Positions 1 through 7,898 of a DNA stretch of 22,780 bases are shown here, piece after piece. Source of the stretch: Methanocorpusculum sp. GTDB lineage: Archaea; Halobacteriota; Methanomicrobia; Methanomicrobiales; Methanocorpusculaceae. The position numbers and the translations under genes are program-made. Location of the stretch: assembly GCA_029987025.1 (NCBI GenBank), contig DALTWQ010000011.1, positions 1 through 22,780 on the forward strand, in the 5' to 3' direction. The notes under the pieces were generated by a model. The model saw only the letters and a list, made by a program, of their open reading frames with translations, was not told where the DNA came from and made no database searches. Position 1 is the stretch's first letter; every line of letters starts with the position of its first letter.

Positions 1-1364
1 GTTGCCTCCTTAATCATACCGTCCAGATATACCTTACAGGCCGGAATCTTCTTATTGCGGATTCCCTCCTCAAGTGCGAGCATCAGCTCCTGGGACCGTC
101 CGACGGCAAATGCCGGAATCAGCACTTTTCCGCCGCGGGAAAGCGTCTCGGTGATAACCTCGCATAAGTGCTCCTCAGCCTCGGTACGCGACGGAGAAAA
201 GTCCTCCGAACCGCCGTAGGTAGACTCCATAACAAGAGCCTCAAGACGCGGGAACTGAGACACCGCCGGATTGAACAGCCGGCTTTTTGCATAGTAAATA
301 TCTCCGGTGAATGCAATATTGTACAGACCGTTTCCGACATTGAAATGAGCAATAGCAGAGCCTAAAATGTGACCTGCGTTGTGGAGAGCCAGCTTTAAAT
401 CAGGCGCGATATCAGTAACATCGCCGTAACCTAAGGCAATCGTGTGCTTTACAAACTCACGAACTTCATTGGACGAATACGGAGGGGCGCGGTCCTCCTT
501 GTTGTTTACATCAAGATAATCAAGCTGAAGCATCGCCGCTAAATCACGGGTTGCCGGTGTCGTATAAACCGGGCCGTCATAGCCGTACCTGTACAGCAGC
601 GGAACATACGCACAGTGATCTAAGTGTGCGTGAGTCAACACAACTGCATCAAGTGTGTTGAACGGATAAATCTCCGGCACATGAAGATACGGCGTGGATG
701 CTGAACCCGTAACCCCCGGTGCTTCGCCGCAGTCGATTAAAACTTTGCTCTGCGGCGTTGTCAGCAGAAATGCCGCGCGGCCTACCTGCCGGCAGCAGCC
801 CAGCGTTGTCACACGAACCCAGTTATCACGGTCGCGTCCGGTAAAAACAGATTCGCGGTGAATACGCTTACCGCAGCGGCGCAGGAACTCTTTTCTCTCG
901 TCGCGGGTTTCGCGCAGGTACTGTCTCACCTGCTTAATGGTACTGGAAGGAATTGGCGGTGTTCTGACAACTTTCGGCGTCCAGCCGGTCTTCATCGTAA
1001 TATCACGGAGCGTCGTTCCGTTCTTTCCGATAACAATACCCGGCTTTTCCGCCTCGATAAGCATCTCGCCGGTATCTGTGTCAAAGAAGATATCAGTGAT
1101 GCCTGCATTTTCCGGAACAACCTTTTTCACCATATCGTAGGCAATTTCCGTATCTCCTAAAATATTCGGGCGGACAACAATACGCTTACGTAAATCCCGC
1201 GCCAGTGTTTTAATTAAATCCTGCTCTGCGGCAAATTTTTCCGGGTTGTCGGTATAGATAACCATCTCAGGGCCTTCATACTCGACGTCGGTCACTTCAA
1301 CGCCGCGCGGGACCTTCTGGTTAATAGTCTCTTTAAGCTGTTTCAGACGTTCTTCAACCTGCAT
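1..1364 (-). CDS. aCPSF1, KH/MBL/beta-CASP ribonuclease (3' end beyond window)
   Basis: Archaeal cleavage-and-polyadenylation-specificity-factor homologue, a Zn-dependent endonuclease/5'-exonuclease known in this family to process mRNA 3' ends and act in transcription termination. My reverse-strand translation starts MQVEERLKQL at 1364 and stays open to the left edge, giving 454 codons of a family usually about 630 residues long. The N-terminal KH region includes the GxxG motif IGKNG. The metallo-beta-lactamase core follows with HAHLDH (residues 245-250), HNAGHILGS and FTGD, then the beta-CASP motif A in MESTYGG and PAFAVGRSQE. The C-terminal beta-CASP motifs are outside the window. It starts only 18 bases after the psmB stop, so the two are probably one transcript; this pairing is common in euryarchaea. 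The family assignment is secure. Confidence 0.95.
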   Translation of the reverse strand, partial: MQVEERLKQLKETINQKVPRGVEVTDVEYEGPEMVIYTDNPEKFAAEQDLIKTLARDLRKRIVVRPNILGDTEIAYDMVKKVVPENAGITDIFFDTDTGEMLIEAEKPGIVIGKNGTTLRDITMKTGWTPKVVRTPPIPSSTIKQVRQYLRETRDERKEFLRRCGKRIHRESVFTGRDRDNWVRVTTLGCCRQVGRAAFLLTTPQSKVLIDCGEAPGVTGSASTPYLHVPEIYPFNTLDAVVLTHAHLDHCAYVPLLYRYGYDGPVYTTPATRDLAAMLQLDYLDVNNKEDRAPPYSSNEVREFVKHTIALGYGDVTDIAPDLKLALHNAGHILGSAIAHFNVGNGLYNIAFTGDIYYAKSRLFNPAVSQFPRLEALVMESTYGGSEDFSPSRTEAEEHLCEVITETLSRGGKVLIPAFAVGRSQELMLALEEGIRNKKIPACKVYLDGMIKEA

Positions 1365-1382
1365 TATAATTCCTCAAAAAAG

Positions 1383-2015
1383 TTATTCGCGAAGAAGACC
1401 GTTTATCGTCTCTTCAGGGACATATTCAAATTTATCTTTAGTAATGACCACTACATTATATCCTTCGCCGGACGCAGAATCGCGGCGCATAGCCGCACGA
1501 AGTGCGCGGACGGCCAGATTTACCGCCTCGGTTTCATTCATGTCTTTAGCATAACGGTCTTCTAAAACACCGTAAGCGGTAAGAGAACCGGAACCGGTCG
1601 AGACAAAATTCTCTTCAAGCGTTGCTCCGCCTGCTGCATCAACAGAGTAGACCGAAGGACCCTGTGCGTCAACGCCTCCGACGAGAAGCTGGACATAGTA
1701 CGGGGTGAAACGGTTTTGATTCAGGTAGTTTGAAAGAACGGTTGCTGCAGCACCTACTGAAATCGGTTTTCCGCGGCGGACCTGATATAAACTGCACTCG
1801 ACATTGATGATTCTGATAAGCTGCTGTGCGTCACCGACGCCTCCGGCGATAGTCATACCTATTCTCTCGGCGATGGAGTGGACCTTCTTTGCCTTTTTGC
1901 TGGCAATTAAAGTCCCCATTGTTGCCCGGCGTTCTGTTGCAAGAACAACTCCGTCCTTAAAGATAATTCCTACAGTTGTAGTTCCTGTTTTTACGTCCTG
2001 ATTTTCCTGTGACAT
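1383..2015 (-). CDS. psmB: Archaeal proteasome beta subunit
   Basis: Catalytic beta subunit of the 20S proteasome, an N-terminal threonine hydrolase of the cytoplasm. It has 210 residues. An 11-residue propeptide ends in Gly before a TTTVG sequence, so Thr12 becomes the mature Thr1 nucleophile after autocleavage. In mature numbering Lys33 is present and position 17 is Glu where many homologues have Asp. GSGSLTAYGVLE and the SASGEGY segment are further family landmarks. A GAGGT Shine-Dalgarno (complement of 2020-2024) lies a few bases before the ATG. The aCPSF1 gene follows on the same strand after 18 bases. No alpha subunit is in the window, as expected because psmA is usually elsewhere. Confidence 0.97.
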   Translation of the reverse strand: MSQENQDVKTGTTTVGIIFKDGVVLATERRATMGTLIASKKAKKVHSIAERIGMTIAGGVGDAQQLIRIINVECSLYQVRRGKPISVGAAATVLSNYLNQNRFTPYYVQLLVGGVDAQGPSVYSVDAAGGATLEENFVSTGSGSLTAYGVLEDRYAKDMNETEAVNLAVRALRAAMRRDSASGEGYNVVVITKDKFEYVPEETINGLLRE

Positions 2016-2071
2016 AGTGACCTCGGATTTTGTACAGATATTTCAGTTCTTAAGTGGTCTGTGGACTGAAA

Positions 2072-2079
2072 TAAATATA
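2072..2079 (-). promoter_or_regulatory. TATA box of psmB-aCPSF1
   Basis: On the minus strand this reads TATATTTA, about 60 bases before the psmB ATG. Transcription would start near 2050 and leave a leader of about 35 bases carrying the GAGGT ribosome binding site. Inferred from the motif and spacing only. Confidence 0.5.
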
Positions 2080-2177
2080 CTAATGGCAAAACAGTTCAAT
2101 GAACTGATAAAAGCGCACATACATCTATGATGCGTCAGGAAATAAAGGTATCTGTATGGTCAGGGAAAAAAGAAAAA

Positions 2178-2972
2178 TTAGTTTTCAGTTCTGATAAAGA
2201 CAAAAGCCTGCAGCCCGTCAGAACCTGCTTCTGTCTCATTTACCAGATTATATCCGGCATTATTTGCCTTTCTAATCAGAAGTGCTCTTGCTTCCGGAGA
2301 AATACCCCATTCTCCGGCGATAACGGTTTTGACTGCTGACTTGATTTCCGGTTCATTCGTAAAGATATCGGCTGCAACCCCGCCTGCTTCTGCGATAAGA
2401 GTAATATTATTTTCCTGCTGGAAATCATACTCCTCCATCAGATTTGCGATAGTCGTTGCAGGAACCTCGATAGTATTATCTGTTTTCTTTGTTGCAACAG
2501 TGCTCTCAAGAAGATTCGAACTGACCGTAAGCGGGACTGTCTCACTGCCGTAGGCAATAGCATATCCTGATAATTTCGTTCCGAGACCGTTCGTCTCCTT
2601 TGTCTTCTTAAGAAGCGGCATAAGTTTCGGATTCGGTTCAAGACCGACATGGTCTCCTCTGCGTTCGAGACGGTTATCAACATATGCTGCAAGAGCGCCG
2701 GTTCCGATACCGATTTCGATTACCGGGTTTTCCGGAGGCAGGTAGGCATCAACTGCATCGAATAACTGTTTGCTGTAGTCATTCGGATTAAACAGCATTC
2801 CGATGATGGTCTCTGCCGGGATGTACTGGTCATCTACACTGATGATGTTTCCTCTTATTTTTACCTCGTCCGGAAGCGGGGATGCGTTTCCGATGCAGCC
2901 CGCGGTCATGATGGTACAAATCAGCACCGCTGCTGCAGCAAGGACAAACAGACGTTTTCCTGAAATATGCAT
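2178..2972 (-). CDS. Lipoprotein with FkbM-like methyltransferase fold
   Basis: 264 residues. The N-terminus is a lipoprotein signal: positive start (KR at 6-7), a hydrophobic stretch to residue 22, then lipobox TAGC with Cys26 as the lipidation site. The rest resembles an FkbM-type SAM methyltransferase: motif I VIEIGIGTG (84-92), the acidic loop GLEPNP (110-115) followed by a leucine helix and KETNG, an AIAYGSETVPLTV segment (138-150), VPATTIANLM (170-179), and ITLIAEAGG (190-198) at the place where FkbM proteins have a K-D-E-G-E motif. That last motif is degraded here. SAM is cytoplasmic, so an exported copy may bind another ligand or be a dead fold. It stands alone, divergent from the acylphosphatase gene. 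The signal peptide is clear; the fold call is by motif order only, without a search. Confidence 0.65.
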   Translation of the reverse strand: MHISGKRLFVLAAAAVLICTIMTAGCIGNASPLPDEVKIRGNIISVDDQYIPAETIIGMLFNPNDYSKQLFDAVDAYLPPENPVIEIGIGTGALAAYVDNRLERRGDHVGLEPNPKLMPLLKKTKETNGLGTKLSGYAIAYGSETVPLTVSSNLLESTVATKKTDNTIEVPATTIANLMEEYDFQQENNITLIAEAGGVAADIFTNEPEIKSAVKTVIAGEWGISPEARALLIRKANNAGYNLVNETEAGSDGLQAFVFIRTEN

Positions 2973-3027
2973 ATCTATTATTTTTCCTTCAGTCCATATG
3001 ATGCTTTGCGTAACGCGCTCCTTTCAA

Positions 3028-3042
3028 CTTATTATACAATGC
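3028..3042. promoter_or_regulatory. Shared divergent TATA region
   Basis: The sequence around TTATTATACAATG offers a TATA box in both directions: about 35-45 bases before the acylphosphatase ATG on the plus strand and about 60 bases before the lipoprotein ATG on the minus strand. The two divergent genes may share one promoter core. Inferred from the motif and spacing. Confidence 0.45.
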
Positions 3043-3075
3043 AAGCCAAATATGTAATCAAGGAACAGTGGCGTT

Positions 3076-3348
3076 ATGAAAAAAACGGTGGAAGTGCTTT
3101 TCTCAGGGAAGGTACAGAAGGTAGGATTTCGCGCGTGTGTAAGAGATGCCGCCCTCTCGCTCGGTCTTTCCGGCGAGGTCGAAAACCTCGCAGACGGGCG
3201 TGTACGCGCTTTAATTACCGGTGAGGAAGCAATAATTGAGAAATGCATCTCGATGACCTACAGTTGTCCGAGAGCAGTAATCAGACAGGTATCTGAAACT
3301 GAGTATGTCTACACTGAATTTACCGGTTTTGTCGTAAAGCGGGAATGA
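3076..3348 (+). CDS. acyP: Acylphosphatase
   Basis: Small cytoplasmic enzyme that hydrolyses carboxyl-phosphate bonds (acetyl phosphate, carbamoyl phosphate and similar). It has 90 residues, the normal family size. The signature SGKVQKVGFR (10-19) carries the phosphate-binding Arg19, and GEVENLADGRV (33-43) carries the catalytic Asn37. The usual GVGFR core is preceded by Lys rather than Gly (QKVGFR against the common QGVGFR), which is a mild variation next to the phosphate loop. The stop TGA overlaps the next ATG as ATGA, so it is translationally coupled to the pyruvate-kinase-like gene. Catalytic residues are intact, so activity is likely. Confidence 0.92.
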   Translation: MKKTVEVLFSGKVQKVGFRACVRDAALSLGLSGEVENLADGRVRALITGEEAIIEKCISMTYSCPRAVIRQVSETEYVYTEFTGFVVKRE

Positions 3349-3935
3349 GATGTATGAAAACTGAAAAAACAATAACATATTTTTCCGCACCCGGAAAAGA
3401 GAACACAAAAGACTGTGCAGAAATTGCCGTGTCGCGCGCGAAAGAACTCGGTCTGAAAGATATTGTCGTTGCAAGCAGCAGCGGGTATACGGCAGAAATA
3501 TTTTTCGAAGCAGCAAAGCGCGAAGGACTGCATCTCGTAGTAGTCACTCACGCGTGCGGATTTACAAAACCGGGGGTACAGGATTTTAATCCGGAGACGG
3601 CTGAGCGCTTAAAGCGCGAAGGGGTAACCTTTGTATCAGGTACGCATGCGTTATCCGGCATGGAACGTGCAATATCGCGCAGACTTGGAGGTGCCAGCAG
3701 AACAGAAGCTATTGCCGAAGCGTTTCGCAGAACCGTTGCCGTCGGATTTAAGGTGGCTGTTGAATGTACGTTAATTGCAGCTGATACCGGCGCAATTCCG
3801 GTTGACAAAGAAATCGTTGCAGCAGGCGGCACAGAAGATGGTGCAGACACCGTTGTGGTAATCCTTCCGTCGCATACGGCGACATTTTTTGATTTACAGG
3901 TACGTGAATTTGCGGCGATGCCGCGTGAGAGGTAA
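3345..3935 (+). CDS. Pyruvate kinase C-terminal domain-like protein
   Basis: 196 residues (193 if the second in-frame ATG at 3354 is used). It resembles the pyruvate kinase alpha/beta (C-terminal) domain as a free-standing protein, a family found in methanogens and other archaea. Visible landmarks are DIVVASSSGYTAEIFFEAA, LVVVTHACGFTKPG, FVSGTHALSGMERAI and a C-terminal ADTVVVILPSHTATFFDLQVREF. There is no catalytic TIM barrel, so it is not a pyruvate kinase; the domain normally holds an allosteric phosphate or sugar-phosphate site, and a sensory or binding role is only a guess. ATGA overlap with the acylphosphatase upstream and 5 bases to the membrane protein downstream put it in the middle of a three-gene operon. 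Confidence 0.75.
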   Translation: MRCMKTEKTITYFSAPGKENTKDCAEIAVSRAKELGLKDIVVASSSGYTAEIFFEAAKREGLHLVVVTHACGFTKPGVQDFNPETAERLKREGVTFVSGTHALSGMERAISRRLGGASRTEAIAEAFRRTVAVGFKVAVECTLIAADTGAIPVDKEIVAAGGTEDGADTVVVILPSHTATFFDLQVREFAAMPRER

Positions 3936-3940
3936 ATAAG

Positions 3941-4996
3941 ATGGGTGCAGCAGTTAGTGCTATCAAGTCATATTTCACGGTTCCCGCGGTCTGGTCGTGC
4001 GGTATTGTTCCCGCATTAGGCATTCTTGCGGCATACTATGCCTATATCTATATCCATCTCTATGCAGCTCTTGGAATCGCCGTTCTTACTATTCTTCTCC
4101 TGCCGTTTTTCCTTGCCGGAGTCTACGGTCTGATTCTTGACGGAAACAAGAAAAAAGGAGCATTCATGATTTACGCACGGTTTGGATATCCGCGCTGTCT
4201 GCTGCCGTCACTTCTTGTCGGTTTAATCTGTGTTCTTCTCAGTAAGATTCTTGGAACTGTCGGTCTGTTTCTGTGTATTCCGATTCTCTTCTTTACCTAC
4301 TTTGCAGATATCACTGCAATACGCCACAATCTGAGAACCGGTCAGGCATTCTCTGACAGCGCAAAAAGAGTTACCGGCGGACTTATTCCGGTTATCGCAT
4401 TCTATCTGGGAAATATTATCGCGGTAATTTTCATGTCGATAGCCATGGATCTGATATTCTCAGGCTTCTTATCAGTCTTCGGAGCAGATGCACTTACATC
4501 CATTACCTCGATATCAGAGTCCATTATGGCAAATCCGACAGCGTTCTATTCAAACCAGACAGAACTTCTTGAGATGGGCGCACAGCTTGCAGCAGCACCA
4601 GGTCTTATGCAGTCGTTTGTCTATACTCTGGCAGTAATCTGTCTTCTCTTTATTCCGTTCCTGACGGCATACAAAGCCTACTTCTTCAAGGCCCTGATTG
4701 CAGCACAGGCGGTTGTTGCAGCAGCACAGGCAGCGGCAAAGAAAGCAGCAGAGCAGGGTTCTGCAGAACAGAAGCCCTATGCAGACTTTGTACAACAGAA
4801 AACAGAGGATGCAGTCTTTACGGAAAAGAAAGAAGACGGAACAGAAACAGTCCGGTCTGCGGAACAGAAATCTCCGTTTGCGTTCCTTCAGCAGAATGAA
4901 AATACTCAGCAGATTCCGCAGAAACCGGCATACGACCCGCACGCCGGCGAAGACGGGGAATATGATGAAAAAGGGCGCTGGTTTAAGTACAGGTAA
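3941..4996 (+). CDS. Polytopic membrane protein, glutamine-rich tail
   Basis: 351 residues, function unknown. Hydrophobic segments lie at about 10-31, 34-60, 80-115, 145-175 and 220-245, so roughly six membrane spans. The layout resembles DUF4013-type archaeal membrane proteins, but I cannot confirm the family. After the last span comes an Ala-rich helix (AAQAVVAAAQAAAKKAAEQ) and a long polar cytoplasmic-type tail rich in Gln, Glu and Lys, closing with DEKGRWFKYR. It follows the pyruvate-kinase-like gene by 5 bases and is the last gene of this operon. Confidence 0.7.
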   Translation: MGAAVSAIKSYFTVPAVWSCGIVPALGILAAYYAYIYIHLYAALGIAVLTILLLPFFLAGVYGLILDGNKKKGAFMIYARFGYPRCLLPSLLVGLICVLLSKILGTVGLFLCIPILFFTYFADITAIRHNLRTGQAFSDSAKRVTGGLIPVIAFYLGNIIAVIFMSIAMDLIFSGFLSVFGADALTSITSISESIMANPTAFYSNQTELLEMGAQLAAAPGLMQSFVYTLAVICLLFIPFLTAYKAYFFKALIAAQAVVAAAQAAAKKAAEQGSAEQKPYADFVQQKTEDAVFTEKKEDGTETVRSAEQKSPFAFLQQNENTQQIPQKPAYDPHAGEDGEYDEKGRWFKYR

Positions 4997-5047
4997 GTAA
5001 GTCTCCGGTGCGCGGTTATACTCTCACCAATTCTCTTTTTTAAACAG

Positions 5048-5081
5048 GATAAACGCATGTTTAAATAAGATAAATACATGT
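5048..5081. repeat. Pair of 13-bp direct repeats, 21-bp spacing
   Basis: GATAAACGCATGT (5048-5060) and GATAAATACATGT (5069-5081) match at 11 of 13 positions and start exactly 21 bases apart, two helical turns. They lie between the membrane-protein stop and the gdh promoter, about 105-135 bases before its TATA box. This is what a dimeric regulator site could look like, but chance is possible in AT-rich DNA. Confidence 0.4.
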
Positions 5082-5149
5082 CTCCGGTAAAAAAACACTC
5101 ATGTGCCGCAGAATAAAAAAAGACGTTTATTTTCGGTTATTTTTCAGAA

Positions 5150-5180
5150 CAGCGCTGAATTCGGCCGCTGATTTTTATTT
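5150..5180 (+). terminator. Hairpin plus T-rich tract
   Basis: CAGCG (5150-5154) pairs with CGCTG (5166-5170) around an 11-base loop, followed by ATTTTTATTT. CAGCGCTG (5150-5157) is also a perfect palindrome. It could end the 3076-4996 operon or be part of the gdh control region. The short stem makes this weak. Confidence 0.3.
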
Positions 5181-5184
5181 CACC

Positions 5185-5196
5185 GATATATTTTTT
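5185..5196 (+). promoter_or_regulatory. TATA box of gdh
   Basis: GATATATTTTTT sits about 75-85 bases before the gdh ATG, predicting transcription from near 5215 and a leader of about 50 bases. The leader contains ATAATGTC twice (5215-5222 and 5240-5247). No strong Shine-Dalgarno is seen; GGCAGG about 10 bases before the ATG is the best candidate. Confidence 0.5.
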
Positions 5197-5268
5197 ACCT
5201 AGGGGTACTAACAGATAATGTCACATAACGGCTGAATCAATAATGTCCGTCTATGGCAGGATAACACC

Positions 5269-6525
5269 ATGTCTAAGGTAAATCCATTTGAAATGGCACA
5301 GCAGCAGTTATTAGACTGTGCCAAAATTCTGAATCTCGATGATAACGTGGTCAGCGTTTTAATGCAGCCGCAGAAGCAGATTCAGGTATCTATTCCGGTA
5401 AAGATGGATGACGGAAGCATCAAGGTCTTCCAGGGTTTCCGTGTTCAGCACAATAATGCACTTGGTCCGTACAAAGGAGGTATCCGCTACCACCCTGAAG
5501 AGACCATCGACACTGTCCGTGCTCTTTCCATGTGGATGACCTGGAAGGCATCTGTTCTCGGTCTTCCGCTCGGAGGAGGAAAGGGAGGTATCATCTGCAA
5601 TCCGAAGGAAATGTCTGCAGGTGAACTTGAACGCTTATCCCGCGGATACATCAGAGCACTCTGGAAAGACATCGGTCCCGATGTAGATGTTCCGGCACCG
5701 GATGTATACACCAACGGCCAGATTATGGCATGGATGATGGATGAATACTCTGTTATCAGCGGAAAGAACCAGTACGGTGTTGTAACCGGAAAACCGGTTG
5801 TAATCGGCGGTTCTCTCGGTCGCGGCGATGCAACCGCAAAGGGTGGAATGTACACTCTCCGTGAAGCAGCAAAGAAACTCAACCTCAACCTTAAAGGAGC
5901 AAAGTTTGCTATCATCGGTTTCGGAAACGCAGGAAACTTCGCAGCAACTCTCGCACAGGAGATGTTCGGCGGCGTTGTTGTTGCAGTCACTGACTCCAAA
6001 GGCGGTATCTATGACGCAAACGGTCTTGACATTGCAGCAGTAAATGCACACAAGAAGGCAACAAAATCTGTTGTCGGATACAACGGTCTTAAGAGACTCT
6101 CCAACGAAGATCTCTTCTCACTTCCGGTCGATGTCATTGTAGCAGCAGCACCGGATGAGGGAGCAATCAACGCTGATGTTGTCAAGAATGTCAACAGCAA
6201 TGTCAAAGTTCTGATGGAACTTGCAAACGGCCCGACTACTCCGGAAGCAGATGCAATCCTCTTCGAGAAGGGCGTTCACGTCATTCCGGATTTCCTCTGC
6301 AACGCAGGAGGAGTTACCGTTTCCTACTACGAAATGGTTCAGAACATGTACATGCACTACTGGACTCTTGAAGACGTCTATGCAAAACTCGACTCTGCAA
6401 TGACTGCAGCATACAAGAATGTCTATGATGCAGCACAGAAATACAAGATTAACATGCGCCAGGCAGCATACGTTGTTGCAGTTTCCCGTGTTGTCGAAGG
6501 AATGAAAGCCCGTCAGTGGGTGTAA
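5269..6525 (+). CDS. gdhA: Glutamate dehydrogenase (Glu/Leu/Phe/Val family)
   Basis: Oxidative deamination of glutamate to 2-oxoglutarate and ammonia, or the reverse, with NAD(P). It has 418 residues, standard for the hexameric archaeal/bacterial family. The substrate domain has KGGIRYHP (69-76), the catalytic lysine Lys105 within LGGGKGG (101-107) and DVPAPDVYTN (140-149). The Rossmann domain has GFGNAG (217-222) and ends its second strand in VTDSKG (240-245). PFLCNAGGVTVSYYE-type residues follow near position 340. The gene has its own promoter, stands alone, and faces the next minus-strand operon tail to tail. NAD or NADP preference cannot be decided by eye. Confidence 0.95.
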   Translation: MSKVNPFEMAQQQLLDCAKILNLDDNVVSVLMQPQKQIQVSIPVKMDDGSIKVFQGFRVQHNNALGPYKGGIRYHPEETIDTVRALSMWMTWKASVLGLPLGGGKGGIICNPKEMSAGELERLSRGYIRALWKDIGPDVDVPAPDVYTNGQIMAWMMDEYSVISGKNQYGVVTGKPVVIGGSLGRGDATAKGGMYTLREAAKKLNLNLKGAKFAIIGFGNAGNFAATLAQEMFGGVVVAVTDSKGGIYDANGLDIAAVNAHKKATKSVVGYNGLKRLSNEDLFSLPVDVIVAAAPDEGAINADVVKNVNSNVKVLMELANGPTTPEADAILFEKGVHVIPDFLCNAGGVTVSYYEMVQNMYMHYWTLEDVYAKLDSAMTAAYKNVYDAAQKYKINMRQAAYVVAVSRVVEGMKARQWV

Positions 6526-6532
6526 ATTCCTT

Positions 6533-6568
6533 ATATTTTTTAATCTTCTTTTCGCCCCTGATTCGGGG
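6533..6568 (+). terminator. T-rich tract and short hairpin after gdh
   Basis: A T-rich stretch (6533-6552) is followed by CCCC (6555-6558) and GGGG (6565-6568) around a 6-base loop. It lies between two convergent genes. Archaeal termination relies mainly on the T tracts; the hairpin is short. Confidence 0.4.
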
Positions 6569-6614
6569 TAATTGCCTTGTTTTAAAAAAGTGAGTTTAAG
6601 ATTATTCTGATACT

Positions 6615-7067
6615 TTATCTCGATATCTCTTTGATATGAGTATCAGTTTTTTTCACCAGGTCATCTTCTTTAGCAAGTCCCGCAACTCCGCGGACTGCTT
6701 CCAGCAGATGTACCGAGTCTTCGAGAAAACTCAGGATATCCGCGGGGAAGAGTTCAATCCCGTACTCATCTAAGAGATGGCGTGAGATTTCCTTGTGGTT
6801 TAATCCCATCTCGCGAAGCTCTAAGATGCAGATAACAAACTTACGTTCCGGGCATCCGCAAAGCGGTGCGTCCTTGCAGCCGCATTCCAGAAAATCCTTG
6901 AAGAACCGGAGAACCTGGTCGCGTGTTCCCGGGTCCAGTCCGTCGATATTCATCGAACCGGATATTGCTTCAAGATTTGCCGGATGGAACGCTCCTTCCG
7001 GCAACCGGTAGCCTGCAGCGCGCTGAAGTTTTTTGATATACCGAAACCTTGCCCGGTCAGCAATCAC
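6615..7067 (-). CDS. Cysteine-rich conserved archaeal protein
   Basis: 150 residues, mostly helical, function unknown. The central part has a cysteine cluster at residues 62, 64, 70, 72 and 80 (ECGCKDAPLCGCPERKFVIC), followed by a helix with LNHKEISRHLLDEYGIELFPADILSFLEDS. I recall similar sequences (DUF5814) as free-standing proteins or as C-terminal parts of archaeal superfamily 2 helicases; that link is from memory and not checked. The start is GTG at 7067, overlapping the upstream TGA as GTGA, with GGAGAAG about 5-11 bases before it. Translational coupling to the DUF2150-like gene suggests a shared process. Confidence 0.65.
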   Translation of the reverse strand: MIADRARFRYIKKLQRAAGYRLPEGAFHPANLEAISGSMNIDGLDPGTRDQVLRFFKDFLECGCKDAPLCGCPERKFVICILELREMGLNHKEISRHLLDEYGIELFPADILSFLEDSVHLLEAVRGVAGLAKEDDLVKKTDTHIKEISR

Positions 7068-7705
7068 TGTGCTTCTCCGGCAACCTCGTCGAAGTCTTTT
7101 AAGGATTTCATGGCGTCAGCAATCCGTTCAACCTCGACAAGCCATTCATCAAAGAAGGTAGGTTCATCAGTATCCTTCACATATTTTCCGCAGCAGGATG
7201 CACCGTTGATGACGCCTGAACCTATCGATGATGCAATATCAAGAGCTTTTTCAGGGTCTTTATCCACAACTTTGCGGCCTTCCTTCACTAATTCCTTAAT
7301 GGTTTCTGCTGCAGGATATGACTCTTCGAGGTACTTCTGTGCTGCAGCGAAAAGAACAACCATCGAAACCTGCATTGATCCGATAATTTCAACAAGTGCA
7401 TCATCAGTAATTTCACCCATGACAATTTTTTCAATATCACGGATTTTTGTACGTGCCTCTTCTACAGTGAAGCGTTTATTCTGATAGAGTCTGATGATTT
7501 TAATAACTGCCAGGGTGATATCGTCAGATAATCCGTCAAGAAGTCTGAATCCTTCCGGCATCTCGTCTGAGTTTTCGTCGCCTTCCCAGTCTGCTGCCTT
7601 TAAGGAGTTAAGCCAGTTTTCCCATCTTTCCTGGTTATAGAAGATGTAGAACAGCTTTGGTGCTTCCTCAGGCTCTGCATTTTTTGTAGATTTTTTTGCT
7701 GCCAT
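7064..7705 (-). CDS. DUF2150-like conserved archaeal protein
   Basis: 213 residues from the ATG at 7705. It is acidic and predicted mainly helical, with no signal peptide or membrane span. Landmarks are KLFYIFYNQERWENWLNSL near the start, EGFRLLDGLSDDITLAVIKIIRLY, and near the C-terminus GASCCGKYVKDTDEPTFFDEWLVE. I recognise this as the methanogen family DUF2150, of unknown role. An in-frame TTG at 7717 would add MYIS but places the start almost on the expected transcription start, so the ATG is preferred. It is the first gene of a two-gene operon with the cysteine-rich protein. Confidence 0.75.
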   Translation of the reverse strand: MAAKKSTKNAEPEEAPKLFYIFYNQERWENWLNSLKAADWEGDENSDEMPEGFRLLDGLSDDITLAVIKIIRLYQNKRFTVEEARTKIRDIEKIVMGEITDDALVEIIGSMQVSMVVLFAAAQKYLEESYPAAETIKELVKEGRKVVDKDPEKALDIASSIGSGVINGASCCGKYVKDTDEPTFFDEWLVEVERIADAMKSLKDFDEVAGEAQ

Positions 7706-7736
7706 ACTAATATACAATTAGATGTGGTTTTTTCCG

Positions 7737-7745
7737 ATTTAAATA
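7737..7745 (-). promoter_or_regulatory. TATA box of the DUF2150-like operon
   Basis: On the minus strand this reads TATTTAAAT, 32-40 bases before the ATG at 7705. Transcription would begin about 10 bases upstream of the ATG, so the mRNA is nearly leaderless. Motif and spacing both fit archaeal promoters well. Confidence 0.6.
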
Positions 7746-7898
7746 CGCCGGTTGAAACATGAGAAATTACGGGTAAACTGCTCTGCGCGTTTATGGGATA
7801 TTTCAAGGGTTGGCTCATACCTGATGCTGATAAATATGAGCAGGTGAGATGCGGTTATTTCCGGGGGTATGTTCTGATTATCTGTGTTATTTTTCGAT

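Noticed and set aside
858..1160. Plus-strand frames opposite the aCPSF1 KH region
   Set aside because: They lie opposite a well-supported nuclease gene and show no family features.
7706..7717. TTG start adding four residues to the DUF2150-like protein
   Set aside because: The TTG lies at the expected transcription start about 25 bases after the TATA box; the ATG at 7705 is a better start.
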